DNA of 64,000 nt from Stappia sp. BW2 (GTDB taxonomy: Bacteria; Pseudomonadota; Alphaproteobacteria; Rhizobiales; Stappiaceae): assembly GCF_008107695.1 (NCBI RefSeq), contig NZ_VIRG01000036.1:451328-515327 (forward strand), read 5' to 3'. Each line of letters begins with the position of its first letter. Within the stretch, counting starts at the first letter, position 1. Below are positions 9,032 to 17,668 of this stretch, in pieces. Made by a program: the position numbers and the translations under genes. Under the pieces are notes generated by a model. That model worked only from the letters and a program-made list of their open reading frames with translations. It did not search any database and was not told the DNA's origin.

Positions 9032-9985
9032 TCATTCGGAAAGTGTTGTGGGACGTTCGCAAGTCTCACGGACCGCTGTAAGCGTCCTCGACGCCTCTTC
9101 CGCGAGACAGTTTGCGACTTCGTTCGCGATACGTGGAAGAGTCCTGCGTGCACTGACGGCAACGCTGATTGACTGAGCGGCAATTCCCCTTGCTTTGACC
9201 TCAAGCGCGACCATGCTGCCGTTCATCAGTTCAGGAGCAGCGTCCATTTCGGAGGTCAGGGCAACATGGCTTCCCCCGATCACGAGCTGCTTCAGAAGCT
9301 GAAGCGAATTGGTGACGACGGGGGGAGGGCCGTCCTCGAAGACCCAGGCATGCTGCTCATCCAGCATACGGCGGATCGAAAGGGCCCTGCTCTGAACGAC
9401 GATAGCCTGTTTGCGCACGTCCGCAAGCTTCACGGACCGCTGTGCCGCCAGTGCATGTCCAGGTGCAACGACGCAATAGAGCGGCAGGTCGGCAGTCCAG
9501 ATGACGTGCACGTCCCGGAGCCGGCGAAGATTGAAGGCGAGGATCAGGTCGCATTGACCGTCGTCCAGAAGCTCTGCTGCACCGTCAGGGGTCGCAACTT
9601 CCACATCGACGCGCACGCGCGGGTACCGTTCGCCGATGGCTTCAAGAAAACGCGGTATGACGCCATTCACCTGGCTGTCCATTGTCGCAAGGCGGATGTG
9701 GCCGAAATCGACACCCTGCATGCGCTTCACATCGGACTGGATGCGGGTTTCGTCGGCGCGCCACCTCTGCGCCAGAAGGACGAACATTTCGCCCGCGGGG
9801 GATAGCTGCATGCCCCGCGTCTGGCGGTCGAACAGCTGAACACCGATCCGGTCCTCGAGCAGCTTGATCTGCCTGTCGATTGCCGAGGCGGAAATGCCGA
9901 TGGCGCGGGCCGCCGCCTGAATCGACCCGTGTTCCGCAACAGCCTCAATGTAGTGCAGGCTGCGGGGCACAAGATGGAGGTGCAT
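9032..9985 (-). CDS. LysR family regulator, probably of the ureide genes
   Basis: The 317-residue protein has an N-terminal winged helix-turn-helix (LHYIEAVAEHGSIQAAARAI, then GISASAIDRQIKLLEDRIGV, residues 10-50) and a LysR substrate domain from about residue 95. It is divergent from uraD with a 104-bp gap containing an imperfect dyad (10017-10041). By the usual LysR arrangement it would control uraD and perhaps the nearby TTT transporter, with a purine breakdown product as effector. The role is inferred from position. Confidence 0.9.
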   Translation of the reverse strand: MHLHLVPRSLHYIEAVAEHGSIQAAARAIGISASAIDRQIKLLEDRIGVQLFDRQTRGMQLSPAGEMFVLLAQRWRADETRIQSDVKRMQGVDFGHIRLATMDSQVNGVIPRFLEAIGERYPRVRVDVEVATPDGAAELLDDGQCDLILAFNLRRLRDVHVIWTADLPLYCVVAPGHALAAQRSVKLADVRKQAIVVQSRALSIRRMLDEQHAWVFEDGPPPVVTNSLQLLKQLVIGGSHVALTSEMDAAPELMNGSMVALEVKARGIAAQSISVAVSARRTLPRIANEVANCLAEEASRTLTAVRETCERPTTLSE

Positions 9986-10016
9986 CGTGCATCATCCTAA
10001 TTTTTAGAATGCAATG

Positions 10017-10041
10017 TTGCCTATTCCATCATGGATTGCAA
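10017..10041. promoter_or_regulatory. candidate LysR operator, imperfect dyad
   Basis: In the gap between the LysR gene and uraD, TTGC (10017-10020) and GCAA (10038-10041) flank the perfect short palindrome TCCATCATGGA (10025-10035). The two dyads are offset by one base. Position and symmetry suit a LysR binding site, but no footprint-like consensus can be proven. Confidence 0.3.
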
Positions 10042-10089
10042 CGGAAACGCCAAGTAGCCTGACTTGGACAGCCACGGAGAACGAACCGA

Positions 10090-10698
10090 ATGTCCAGGGC
10101 CGGAAGCCTTCAGGAACTGAACGTCGCGCCACGGGAGACAGCGCTCCGGATGCTGGAGCGGATTGTCGAAAGGTCGTCCTGGGTGGCGGAAATCGTGGTC
10201 GATCAGCGCCCCTTCGCTTCCGACCAGGAAGTTGCCCGGCGCTTGGTCGAAACGATCCTGTCGTCAGGGTTCGACAAACAGGTCCAGCTCTTCCGCGCCC
10301 ATCCGGAACTTGCCGGCCGCGAGGCCACCGAAGGCACGATGACCGAGGCCTCGACGGACGAACAGGGCCGCCTCGGGCTGACGGCACTGGCCGCCGAAGA
10401 CGCGGCGCGCCTCAAACGCATGAATGCGGCCTATGCGGCCCGTTTCGGCCACCCGTTCATCCTGGCGCTGCACCGCATGTCCGACCTGGAGGCGGTGTTC
10501 GACACCTATGAGCGCCGGCTGGCTGCTTCGCCGGTGGAAGAGCACGTGTCGACGCTGGCGGAAATCGCTTCGGTTATCGGGAACCGTGCCGCGCAAGCCT
10601 TCGGATTACAGTCAGGGGAAGACCCGGCGGAAACGCAGGCTTCCGCAGTGGAGACCGACCGTTTGCGGACAAAGACCAGCGAGGCGCGCAATGTCTGA
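10090..10698 (+). CDS. uraD: OHCU decarboxylase of the urate pathway
   Basis: The enzyme decarboxylates 2-oxo-4-hydroxy-4-carboxy-5-ureidoimidazoline to S-allantoin, the last step of urate oxidation. Family signs are the HPELAG motif with the catalytic His near residue 76, the following LTALAAEDAARLKRMNAAYA, and FGHPFILALH. Residues beyond 170 form a non-conserved tail, making the protein (202 residues) somewhat longer than usual. The start ATG follows GGAGAACG. It is convergent with uraH, whose enzyme acts one step earlier. Confidence 0.92.
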   Translation: MSRAGSLQELNVAPRETALRMLERIVERSSWVAEIVVDQRPFASDQEVARRLVETILSSGFDKQVQLFRAHPELAGREATEGTMTEASTDEQGRLGLTALAAEDAARLKRMNAAYAARFGHPFILALHRMSDLEAVFDTYERRLAASPVEEHVSTLAEIASVIGNRAAQAFGLQSGEDPAETQASAVETDRLRTKTSEARNV

Positions 10699-10735
10699 AC
10701 GCCATCTTTTCGGAACGTCGCGGCCTTTGTCGCGT

Positions 10736-11116
10736 CTAGGCTCCACCTCTGAAGAGCGAAAAGCCCCAGGGGGTGAATTTGAACGGCAGATGGAAATGTT
10801 CGTGAACGGCATCGATGCCGAAGCGAAAAACCGCGACGTCCAGAAAAGACGGGTCGGGAATGGAAACGCCGCCCGCCCTGAAATACGCGCCGACGTCGAA
10901 CTCCACCTCGTAGGTGCCGCGCAGGACGCCTGTTCCTTCCGCGACAGGATGAATGAAATGACCCGTCGCCGCGCAAGCGCCTTCCGCGACCATGTCCGGG
11001 GCCGGCGACAGGCGCCTCAACCGGACCGTCAGGCCGGACGCCGGTATGCCGCGCGCAACGTCAACCGCGTGGATGGAGATGCCCCCGGCCTGTGCTGCGG
11101 TTTTTTCATCTGTCAT
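10736..11116 (-). CDS. uraH: 5-hydroxyisourate hydrolase, transthyretin-like
   Basis: This 126-residue protein hydrolyses 5-hydroxyisourate to OHCU, the substrate of UraD. It has the transthyretin-like sequence order: ISIHAVDVARGIPASGL near the N-terminus with a conserved His, then TYEVEFDVGAYF. It ends in HFHLPFKFTPWGFSLFRGGA, equivalent to the family's signature C-terminus ending in YRGS, here with Gly-Gly-Ala. That altered tail is slightly atypical. It faces uraD with a 37-bp gap. No urate oxidase is in the window. Confidence 0.88.
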   Translation of the reverse strand: MTDEKTAAQAGGISIHAVDVARGIPASGLTVRLRRLSPAPDMVAEGACAATGHFIHPVAEGTGVLRGTYEVEFDVGAYFRAGGVSIPDPSFLDVAVFRFGIDAVHEHFHLPFKFTPWGFSLFRGGA

Positions 11117-11244
11117 CCTGATGCCTCATCTGATCTCGCGGTGCCACGTCTTCGGGCAAACTCTGTCACGCCAGATCCTGCGATGCAAAGGCGACCGGAG
11201 CGGCATTTCGAACGCAGGTATCCCTGTGTGGAAGCGAGGCAAGG

Positions 11245-11751
11245 ATGAACCAGTACTCCAATGAGCCCGAAGATAATGGTCAGGGCGAACTGGCCGCCGA
11301 CAGCCCGGCCGGGGCAACCGGCTGGGGCGGTGAAATTGGCGGCGTGCTTCTGCTTGTCCTCAGCGTCATCTTTATGGTGGGCGGATGGCAACTGGGCCTT
11401 GGCGTTCCGACACGTCTTGGAACCGGCGCCTTTCCCTTCGCAACGGGTGCCGTATTAGCCGTGCTCGCGCTGGCTATCGTTATTGCCGAGCGAAAGGGCG
11501 ATGGACTTGCGGAAAGGCCGGACTGGATCGGGCTGCTGGCCATCTCCGCATCGCTGGCAGTCTTCGCGATCGTCGTGGACCGGCTGGGTCTGGTGCCTGG
11601 GGTCTTTGCAACTGTCGTCGTTGCCAGCCTTCCCGACCGCAACCTTTCCCTGCGGGGCAAGGCTCTGCTGGGGATCATCGTCGCACTGGGATGCTGGGGT
11701 GTCTTCATCGAGCTCCTGAACCTGCCCATCAAGCCTTTCCTGGAGTTCTAG
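11245..11751 (+). CDS. tctB: TctB small membrane subunit of a TTT transporter
   Basis: The 168-residue protein has four hydrophobic segments in the TctB pattern, with an N-terminal GGVLLLVLSVIFMVGGWQLG and a final GIIVALGCWGVFIELLNLPI. TctB subunits pair with TctA in tripartite tricarboxylate-type secondary transporters. The ATG has an AGGCAAGG ribosome site. It starts the operon tctB-tctA-tctC, one base apart from tctA. Placement among urate and guanine genes suggests a purine-derived or ureide carboxylate substrate; this is inference. Confidence 0.88.
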   Translation: MNQYSNEPEDNGQGELAADSPAGATGWGGEIGGVLLLVLSVIFMVGGWQLGLGVPTRLGTGAFPFATGAVLAVLALAIVIAERKGDGLAERPDWIGLLAISASLAVFAIVVDRLGLVPGVFATVVVASLPDRNLSLRGKALLGIIVALGCWGVFIELLNLPIKPFLEF

Positions 11752-11752
11752 C

Positions 11753-13291
11753 GTGGATATTCTTGCAAACTTCAGCCAAGGCCTGCTCGTCGTCCTGCAG
11801 CCCGAAAACCTGATGTACTGCTTCATCGGGGTCTTTCTCGGTACGTTCATTGGCGTATTGCCCGGGATCGGCTCCATGGCGGCGATTGCGATGATCCTGC
11901 CGATCACCTTCTATCTCGATCCCACGCCGGCGCTGGTTATGATTGCCGGTGTCTTCTACGGCGCCGAATACGGCGGTTCGACGGCGTCGATCCTGCTGAA
12001 CGTTCCCGGTACGCCGGCGGCCTCCATCACGGCAATCGAGGGGCACCAGCTGGCCAAGAAGGGCCGTGCGGGTGTTGCCCTGTTCTCAACGGCGACGGCC
12101 TCCTTCGGCGGCGGTATCATCGGCATGGTCGTCATCGCACTCTTGTCGCCGTTCCTGGCAAAGCTCGCCTTGTCCTTTGCTCCGGCAGACTATTTCGCCG
12201 TCATTCTGCTTGGTCTGATTGCAGCCTCCGCTGTCAGCAACGGCGGTGCCCTGAAGGGGATTGCGATGGTCATCACGGGGTTGATGCTGGGCACCATCGG
12301 GATCGATCTCACCACCGGGGTCACACGGTTCACCATGGGTGTTCCCGAGCTCCGTGACGGCATCCATATCGTCATCGTCGCAATGGGACTGTTCGGTGTT
12401 GGCGAGGTGATCGCCTCGATCCGTGCCACGCGCAGCGGTACGGCAACCCAGACCGTGGATTATTCCGATTTTTACCCGTCGAAGAAGGAATGGAAATCGC
12501 TGTTCGCTCCCATCCTGAGGGGCGGGGCCATCGGATCCTTCATCGGCGCCCTGCCAGGCACCGGGCAGACCATCGCGGCGGCCCTCGCCTATGCCGTGGA
12601 AAAACGGGTCTCGCCGCAGCGCAAGGACTTTGGAACCGGCGTTGTGCCGGGTGTCGCCGTTCCCGAGGCCGCTAACAATTCGGCAACCCAGACTGCATTC
12701 ATCCCGACGTTGACGCTGGGTGTGCCGGGCAGCCCGCCGATGGCAATCGTCATTGGAGCACTCATGATCTACGGCATCACGCCGGGCCCGCGCCTCTTGA
12801 CGGAGCAGCCCGACATGTTCTGGGGGCTGGTTGCGAGTTTCCTGGTCGGCAACATCATGCTGCTCATCCTGAATGTGCCGCTCATCGGCATATGGGTGAG
12901 GCTTCTGAATATCCCGTACAAATACATGTACCCCACCATCATCGTTCTGATCTGCATGGGGGTCTACAGTCTCAACAACAACGTTTTCGACATTTGGCTG
13001 ACACTCGTCATCGGTGTCGTCGGATACGTGATGCGCCTCTTCCGGTTCGAGCCGGCGCCGCTTCTTCTGGGGTTCGTTCTGGGCCCCATGATGGAAGAGC
13101 ACCTGCGCCGCACGATGCTGCTCTCGCGCGGAGATCCCATGGTTTTCGTGACGCGTCCCATCAGCGCGACGCTTCTGGCAATCACTGCGCTGATTATCGT
13201 TTTCGCACTCTACTCCACGGCACGAACGCACCGCCGCGCATTGGCGGCCCGTCTCGGATCAAGCAGAAAGGAACAGCCAAATGAACTATAA
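11753..13291 (+). CDS. tctA: TctA large membrane subunit of a TTT transporter
   Basis: The 512-residue polytopic protein is the permease of the three-part transporter. It shows the two repeated TctA signatures GVLPGIGSMAAIAMILPITF near residue 36 and GALPGTGQTIAAALAY near residue 265. It also carries the STASILLNVPGTPAASITAI stretch. Translation starts with GTG, one base after the tctB stop, and its end overlaps tctC by 11 bp, so the three products are probably made together. It appears intact. Confidence 0.95.
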   Translation: MDILANFSQGLLVVLQPENLMYCFIGVFLGTFIGVLPGIGSMAAIAMILPITFYLDPTPALVMIAGVFYGAEYGGSTASILLNVPGTPAASITAIEGHQLAKKGRAGVALFSTATASFGGGIIGMVVIALLSPFLAKLALSFAPADYFAVILLGLIAASAVSNGGALKGIAMVITGLMLGTIGIDLTTGVTRFTMGVPELRDGIHIVIVAMGLFGVGEVIASIRATRSGTATQTVDYSDFYPSKKEWKSLFAPILRGGAIGSFIGALPGTGQTIAAALAYAVEKRVSPQRKDFGTGVVPGVAVPEAANNSATQTAFIPTLTLGVPGSPPMAIVIGALMIYGITPGPRLLTEQPDMFWGLVASFLVGNIMLLILNVPLIGIWVRLLNIPYKYMYPTIIVLICMGVYSLNNNVFDIWLTLVIGVVGYVMRLFRFEPAPLLLGFVLGPMMEEHLRRTMLLSRGDPMVFVTRPISATLLAITALIIVFALYSTARTHRRALAARLGSSRKEQPNEL

Positions 13292-14252
13292 GGCCCAATT
13301 TACCGGTGCGGTGATGGCAGTCGCCGCCGCCATGACATCCACGGCGGTGCTGGCGGAGCCCGGCGCCTGGAGCGATGAACCTGTCCGCATCGTCGTGACC
13401 TTTCCCCCTGGCGGAACAAGTGACCTTGTCGCTCGTCTTCTTGCCCAGCAACTCGATACCGGTTTCGGGCAAAAGGCGGTCGTCGACAATCGCCCCGGCG
13501 CTGCCGGAACCGTGGCGGCGGACTATGTTGCCCAGCAGCCTGCTGACGGCACGACGCTGATCTTGTCGAACAACGCGCCATTCACCATTTCGCCGACGCG
13601 CTTCAAGTCTCTGCCTTACGATCCTATCGAAGACTTCACGCATGTCGCCTACATCGGCGCATCCGCGCCCGGGCTCTTCGTGCAGCCATCGTCGGGCATC
13701 ACGACGCTTGAAGCGTATGTCGCCCAGGTGAAGGAGACACCAATGACCTACGGGTCGAGCGGCGTAGGCTCGATCTCCCACATCCTCGGCGAAGCCGTGG
13801 ACGCGGCGTTGTCGGTCGAATCCATCCACGTGCCCTATCAGGGCAGCGCGCCCGCGATCCAGGATTTCCGGGCCGGCGCCCTGGATTCTTTCTACGATAT
13901 GGTTGTTCAGAACAGTGACATGATCGAAGACGGCGAAGCCGTCGCGCTCGCAATCGCGTCGCCGGAGCGCAATCCGCAGCTTCCGGATGTGCCGACATTC
14001 CGGGAACAGGGATATGACATCGTGATCGAGAACTGGGTCGGCCTGTCCGCACCTGCAGGTCTCGACCCTGCGCTCCGGGACAAGATCCATGAAACGGTCC
14101 TTGCGGTATTCGCCAAACCGGAAGTCCAGGCAAAACTCACCGATCTCGGCATCACCCACGTGGCCATGTCGTCGGAAGACTACGAGGCCCTTGTCGGCGA
14201 ACTCATCGGCGTCTGGGCGCCGCTGATCGAAGCGGCCGGCATCAAGGAATGA
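13281..14252 (+). CDS. tctC: TctC/Bug periplasmic substrate-binding protein
   Basis: The 323-residue protein has a signal peptide cut near VLAEPG, then the Bug-family opening VRIVVTFPPGGTSDLVARLL and AVVDNRPGAAGTVAADYVA. Later motifs include TYGSSGVGSISHILGE and the carboxylate-contacting region around VPYQGSAPAIQDF. It captures a small carboxylate in the periplasm for the TctAB permease. A GGAAC ribosome site precedes the ATG, which lies within the end of tctA. This is the only complete binding protein of the three TTT systems in the window. Confidence 0.94.
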   Translation: MNYKAQFTGAVMAVAAAMTSTAVLAEPGAWSDEPVRIVVTFPPGGTSDLVARLLAQQLDTGFGQKAVVDNRPGAAGTVAADYVAQQPADGTTLILSNNAPFTISPTRFKSLPYDPIEDFTHVAYIGASAPGLFVQPSSGITTLEAYVAQVKETPMTYGSSGVGSISHILGEAVDAALSVESIHVPYQGSAPAIQDFRAGALDSFYDMVVQNSDMIEDGEAVALAIASPERNPQLPDVPTFREQGYDIVIENWVGLSAPAGLDPALRDKIHETVLAVFAKPEVQAKLTDLGITHVAMSSEDYEALVGELIGVWAPLIEAAGIKE

Positions 14253-14262
14253 TGTAAGAGTT

Positions 14263-14289
14263 CCGCCGTCCCGCTTTCCGGCGGGGCGG
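14263..14289 (+). terminator. candidate hairpin terminator of tctBAC
   Basis: Eleven bases after the tctC stop, CCCGC (14270-14274) pairs with GCGGG (14281-14285) around a six-base loop. The stem continues with CCGC pairing GCGG after a small bulge. No clear T-run follows, so this may act only as an mRNA 3' stabiliser. Confidence 0.4.
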
Positions 14290-14332
14290 CCCCGGTTCTG
14301 CAACGGGGGCAAGGGCCGCAGCGGCCATGTGG

Positions 14333-14821
14333 TCAAGCATGTTGTTTGGCCCAGGCGAACAGCACCTTCATTGCGTCCTCGGAAAGAGCCTGACGTGCCG
14401 GCATCGCCCGTTCCTCGACCGTCTTTCCGCACTGTTCACGGAGCGTGTCCACGTCTACCGTGAAACGTGCCGACAAGGGCAAATGCTGGAGGGCCGCATT
14501 GCTCTCGGCAAGACCCGCCGCATAGTACAATCGCCTAATTCCGGAGATCTGCATTGCGGCGACACAAAGCGCACACGGTTCGCAGCTCGAATACAGATCG
14601 CACTCGTGCAGATCGACCGTGTCGAGGTGCCGGCAGGCGTCGCGGATCGCTTCCGTCTCTCCATGCGATGTTGGGTCACGCTTTTCCAGAGACCGGTTGA
14701 TGCCTTGCCCAACGATCTGTCCGTTCCGGACGACAACCGCGGCGAACGGCTCGGTTTCCGGGGTCTCCAGGGCCGTTGCCGAGAGCTCAATCGCCCGGCG
14801 AAGGAATTGCTCTTCGAACAT
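14333..14821 (-). CDS. zinc-dependent guanine/nucleoside deaminase
   Basis: This 162-residue cytidine-deaminase-fold enzyme carries the zinc site in the forms SHGETEAIRDA (His and the proton-shuttling Glu; most relatives have HAE) and SSCEPCALCVAAM. The CEPC..C pattern and size suit bacterial guanine deaminases, which give xanthine. The ATG at 14821 follows an AAGG ribosome site; the frame extends further upstream without family resemblance. It is convergent with tctC. With uraD, uraH and the transporter it points to purine salvage or catabolism. Exact substrate is inferred. Confidence 0.85.
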   Translation of the reverse strand: MFEEQFLRRAIELSATALETPETEPFAAVVVRNGQIVGQGINRSLEKRDPTSHGETEAIRDACRHLDTVDLHECDLYSSCEPCALCVAAMQISGIRRLYYAAGLAESNAALQHLPLSARFTVDVDTLREQCGKTVEERAMPARQALSEDAMKVLFAWAKQHA

Positions 14822-15013
14822 CACACAACCTTTTCGCACCTGCAGTTTCTGCGCCGTTGCGCGAGTTTGACACGCAGAGGCGTTGGAGAGAAGACGGGCT
14901 CGTATTGTGTTTGATGCGACAAGGGGAGAGCTGATTTCCGAGAAATCCTTCGCATGCTGCGATGTGGATCGCGTTCTCCTTGAAGGACATGAACCAATAC
15001 CGATTGCGCGCAA

Positions 15014-15262
15014 TCACGAGTTGGATTGTGGCCGCCTGACCGAGTTCCCTCCGGCGATGATCCGTTTGATCAGGTCTGACACGGCCCGGTGAGTTTCCAC
15101 GTCGTCTTGCGGACCGGTCGCGTTTTCATGCGTTGAAGCGGCATCGCGCAAGACGCCCAGGATCTCTTGTTCGGGAAGAATTTTGTGATCGTTCATTGCC
15201 AGCAAAAGGGCTTCACAGATCGAGAGCGCCGCCATTCCTGAATAGTCTCTTTGGTCAGGCAT
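15014..15262 (-). CDS. small conserved-looking protein of unknown function
   Basis: The 82-residue product (MPDQRDYSGMAALSICEALL at its start) is helical and acidic with no recognised domain, signal or membrane segment. An AGGGG ribosome site nine bases before the ATG at 15262 favours this start over a GTG six codons upstream. The pattern AALSICEALLLAMNDHKILP followed by EQEILGVLRDAAS resembles small alphaproteobacterial proteins of unknown role. It is divergent from the Crp/Fnr gene. Coding potential looks good from codon choice. Confidence 0.6.
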   Translation of the reverse strand: MPDQRDYSGMAALSICEALLLAMNDHKILPEQEILGVLRDAASTHENATGPQDDVETHRAVSDLIKRIIAGGNSVRRPQSNS

Positions 15263-15485
15263 CTTGATGACCCCTTTCACGGGCTAGAAGCCCAGGCATA
15301 TCCCAACTTCGGCTGCGAGGCGCAACGAAAGGCTCAGCCGTCGGGATCCGCGGACGTTGTTGTGCTTAATGGTTGATGATGCGCCTCGACCGGCGCACCG
15401 ATCCTGGCCGAATGACCTGACAAGCGAGCTGATGAGCGATCATCGGCTGTGGTTGGTATTGGGTGCCAGTCCGATAAACTTCACC

Positions 15486-16310
15486 ATGGTGACAGAAAAT
15501 CAGTATGCTGCACTGATTGAAAGCAGTCTTGGCCCAGTCATTTTGGAAATGGTTCGTTGCCTGGGAGAAAAGGATTTGAACTCTATCGAGAAAAGTCCGC
15601 TTGCCCGCAAGCTTTCCAGCTTCGTGGCCTTGTCCCCGAACGAACTCGAAGTGTTGCACCATCTGCATCAGCGTCGTCGCTCATTCGTGGCAGGACGTGA
15701 TCTCGTACAACAGGGGCAGTCGGAACAAGCTGCCTATATCCTTTCCGAAGGTTGGGTCTGTTCCTACAAACTTCAGCCGGACGGGACACGGCAGATCATC
15801 GATTTTCAGATCCCGGGAGATTTCCTGGGATTGCGAAGCGTTCTGTTGCGCACCTCGGATCATAGCTTCGAACCGGTCACCGATATTCAGGCAGTTGAAG
15901 TTCCCTCAGATGACCTGCTTGCGGCCTTCGCGCAGAGCACCCGCCTGGCGACCGCTATTCTCTGGGCGATATCGCGGGACGAGGCGATGGTCGTCGAACA
16001 TCTCGTAAACCTGGGACGCCGTGATGCGGACGTCCGTATGGCCCATTTTCTGCTCGAACTTGGCTCCAGGTTGGCGCTGGTCGGCATGAGCAGCCAAACG
16101 GGCTACGACTGTCCGCTGACACAGTATCACCTCGCCGACGCACTGGGACTGAGCGCCGTGCACGTCAACCGTATCTTGCGGCAGTTGCGCGAGAACGGGC
16201 TTGTGACGTTTCGAAATGGCAAGGTGACATTCGATGATCGTGACCGCCTGGTCGAATTTGCACTGTTCGATCCCGAATATCTCGACCAGACCGGGCCATT
16301 GCTGAAGTAG
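15486..16310 (+). CDS. Crp/Fnr family transcriptional regulator
   Basis: The protein has a cyclic-nucleotide-type beta-barrel (about residues 60-150, LVQQGQSEQAAYILSEGWVC, then IIDFQIPGDFLGL), a dimer helix, and a C-terminal winged helix with LTQYHLADALGLSAVHVNRI as recognition segment. No cysteine cluster typical of oxygen-sensing FNR is visible, so the signal is unknown. The frame is open back to 15357 and the true start is uncertain because no strong ribosome site is seen; ATG 15486 is one option and 15552 another. Flanked by small unknown genes. Confidence 0.85.
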   Translation: MVTENQYAALIESSLGPVILEMVRCLGEKDLNSIEKSPLARKLSSFVALSPNELEVLHHLHQRRRSFVAGRDLVQQGQSEQAAYILSEGWVCSYKLQPDGTRQIIDFQIPGDFLGLRSVLLRTSDHSFEPVTDIQAVEVPSDDLLAAFAQSTRLATAILWAISRDEAMVVEHLVNLGRRDADVRMAHFLLELGSRLALVGMSSQTGYDCPLTQYHLADALGLSAVHVNRILRQLRENGLVTFRNGKVTFDDRDRLVEFALFDPEYLDQTGPLLK

Positions 16311-16628
16311 GCCACACCGAGTGTCTCTCTTGGGGAGCCGGTATTGCGTAGGGATCTATGGTGGATCTTCTATCCGCGCAACAACGAACGCCGTATCGCT
16401 CGTTTTCTGGTCGGGTGCGGGCGGGATGCATCCGATATTCCGCTGACACGGACATTTGGTGAAAACACTCTGAAAAACTTCGAGGTTTGAACAAAGATTT
16501 CCGATGAAAACTAACCTTGATCAGTACAGGACGGTCCGAGTCTCTCTAAGATATCTGAAATAGTCGCGCCCCAAGAATTGGCCGAGCAAGGCCATCCAGG
16601 GAGCCTGACTTGAGCATACCCAAGACAA
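16311..16628. other. intergenic region upstream of the hflKC-associated genes
   Basis: No gene is supported in these 318 bases. The interval probably carries the promoter of the small genes and hflKC that follow. No -35/-10 pair or operator stands out well enough to name. Confidence 0.4.
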
Positions 16629-16946
16629 ATGGCGGACTTTACGATGAGCACTCGGTCGACCAGATCGACGGTGAAGTTCTTCCATCCTTTCTCTCTGAGA
16701 GGGCAATCGGAAGTCCTACCTGCCGGAGACTATGAAATTCTTGTCGAAGAAGAACTTCTTCAGGGATTGAGCTTCCTCGCCTACCGGAAGACGGCAACGT
16801 ATCTGATCGTCGCCGGCAACGGCAGGACCGAGATGCGGGAGATCTCCGGAAACGATCTGGAAGAGGAACTCAGCCGAGACCGGGCCGCCAACGATGACAA
16901 GCAGCAGAGCGAGGCGGCGCCCTTTCCGCCGGAGGACTTGAAATGA
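16629..16946 (+). CDS. small protein of unknown function, hflKC-linked
   Basis: No family is recognised. The 105-residue product has a compact N-terminal part, VKFFHPFSLRGQSEVLPAGD followed by YEILVEEELLQGLSFLAYRK, that reads like a small beta-barrel, and a charged Glu/Asp/Gln-rich tail. It has no signal or membrane helix. Its stop overlaps the start of the next gene (ATGA), so the two are co-translated, and hflK follows downstream on the same strand. A cytosolic accessory role for that module is a guess. Confidence 0.6.
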   Translation: MADFTMSTRSTRSTVKFFHPFSLRGQSEVLPAGDYEILVEEELLQGLSFLAYRKTATYLIVAGNGRTEMREISGNDLEEELSRDRAANDDKQQSEAAPFPPEDLK

Positions 16947-17296
16947 ATATTCCTGAATGGGTGAAACCTGCCGCGTATGGTGTCGTGATCGGCGCAATTG
17001 CCGTCAGCATAGCGGGATTTTCGTGGGGAGGCTGGGTCACCGGCGGAACCGCGGCAAAGATGGCAAGCACGTCGTCACATGACAAAGTGATTGCAGCGCT
17101 GGTGCCGGTGTGCGTCGGCCAGTCTCGTTCCGATGATGAGCGCACGGCAAAGCTGGCGGAAATTCGCGAAACTTCAGCTTACCAGCGCAGGACCGTACTC
17201 ATGGAAACCGGCTGGGCGACGATGCCAGGATCCGACAGCGCGGACCGGGATTTGGCCCAGGCCTGCCTCACGGCACTTGAGCCTGACCTGTCTTGA
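16943..17296 (+). CDS. single-pass membrane protein of unknown function
   Basis: The 117-residue product has one N-terminal membrane helix (AAYGVVIGAIAVSIAGFSWG, residues 10-29) followed by WVTGGTAAKMA and a soluble domain. That domain has two cysteines (in VPVCVGQ and AQACLTA) that could form a disulfide in the periplasm. It overlaps the preceding gene by 4 bp. I do not recognise the family with confidence. The arrangement suggests a membrane-anchored partner in the small-gene plus hflKC transcript. Confidence 0.65.
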   Translation: MNIPEWVKPAAYGVVIGAIAVSIAGFSWGGWVTGGTAAKMASTSSHDKVIAALVPVCVGQSRSDDERTAKLAEIRETSAYQRRTVLMETGWATMPGSDSADRDLAQACLTALEPDLS

Positions 17297-17334
17297 GTGA
17301 AGTCCTGTCTGGAGACAGGAGCGGGGTGTCAGTC

Positions 17335-17649
17335 ATGCCTGAAAAGACAGTCCTAGAGTTCGACTTGGAAGCTGCCGATACCGTCGCGTATTACGTGAAG
17401 CAAGACGTCATATGCGAAGGTTTCTTCTGCCGACAAAGGCGAAATCGCCGGGAGAGTACGTTCTCCATCCAGACAGCAAGCCCAGGCATGCCGGCGCATG
17501 GAGCCGAGACGAGACGAAACATCGCTCCGCAGTTCGTTTCTGCTGACAATGTGCAGCAGAAAACGGATCTTTTTGAAAACGCGCCAATCGATCCGGATGC
17601 GAAAACGCTCTCGAACACAAGCCGCGAAAGCAATCCACCCAAGTTTTAG
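17335..17649 (+). CDS. doubtful small reading frame before hflK
   Basis: A frame of about 104 codons opens with MPEKTVLEFDLEAADTVAYY, which looks protein-like. After VKQDVICEGFF it becomes Arg- and Ser-rich and loses coding character. In another frame, 17412-17545 encodes a protein-like stretch beginning MRRFLLPTKAKSPGEYVLHP. This might be one short gene broken by a frameshift, or simply the leader region of hflK. No family is recognised. Confidence 0.3.
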   Translation: MPEKTVLEFDLEAADTVAYYVKQDVICEGFFCRQRRNRRESTFSIQTASPGMPAHGAETRRNIAPQFVSADNVQQKTDLFENAPIDPDAKTLSNTSRESNPPKF

Positions 17650-17668
17650 TTTCCGGAGAGGAAAAGTC

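Noticed and set aside
8745..9172. Overlapping frames on both strands in the LysR-side spacer
   Set aside because: Neither has a start site, domain or protein-like composition.
12086..13231. Long open frame opposite tctA
   Set aside because: It mirrors tctA on the other strand, is rich in Arg/His/Asp with no domain, and is explained by the GC-rich codon pattern of tctA.
13194..14432. 412-codon reverse frame over tctC
   Set aside because: Shadow of the Bug-family gene; no family resemblance.
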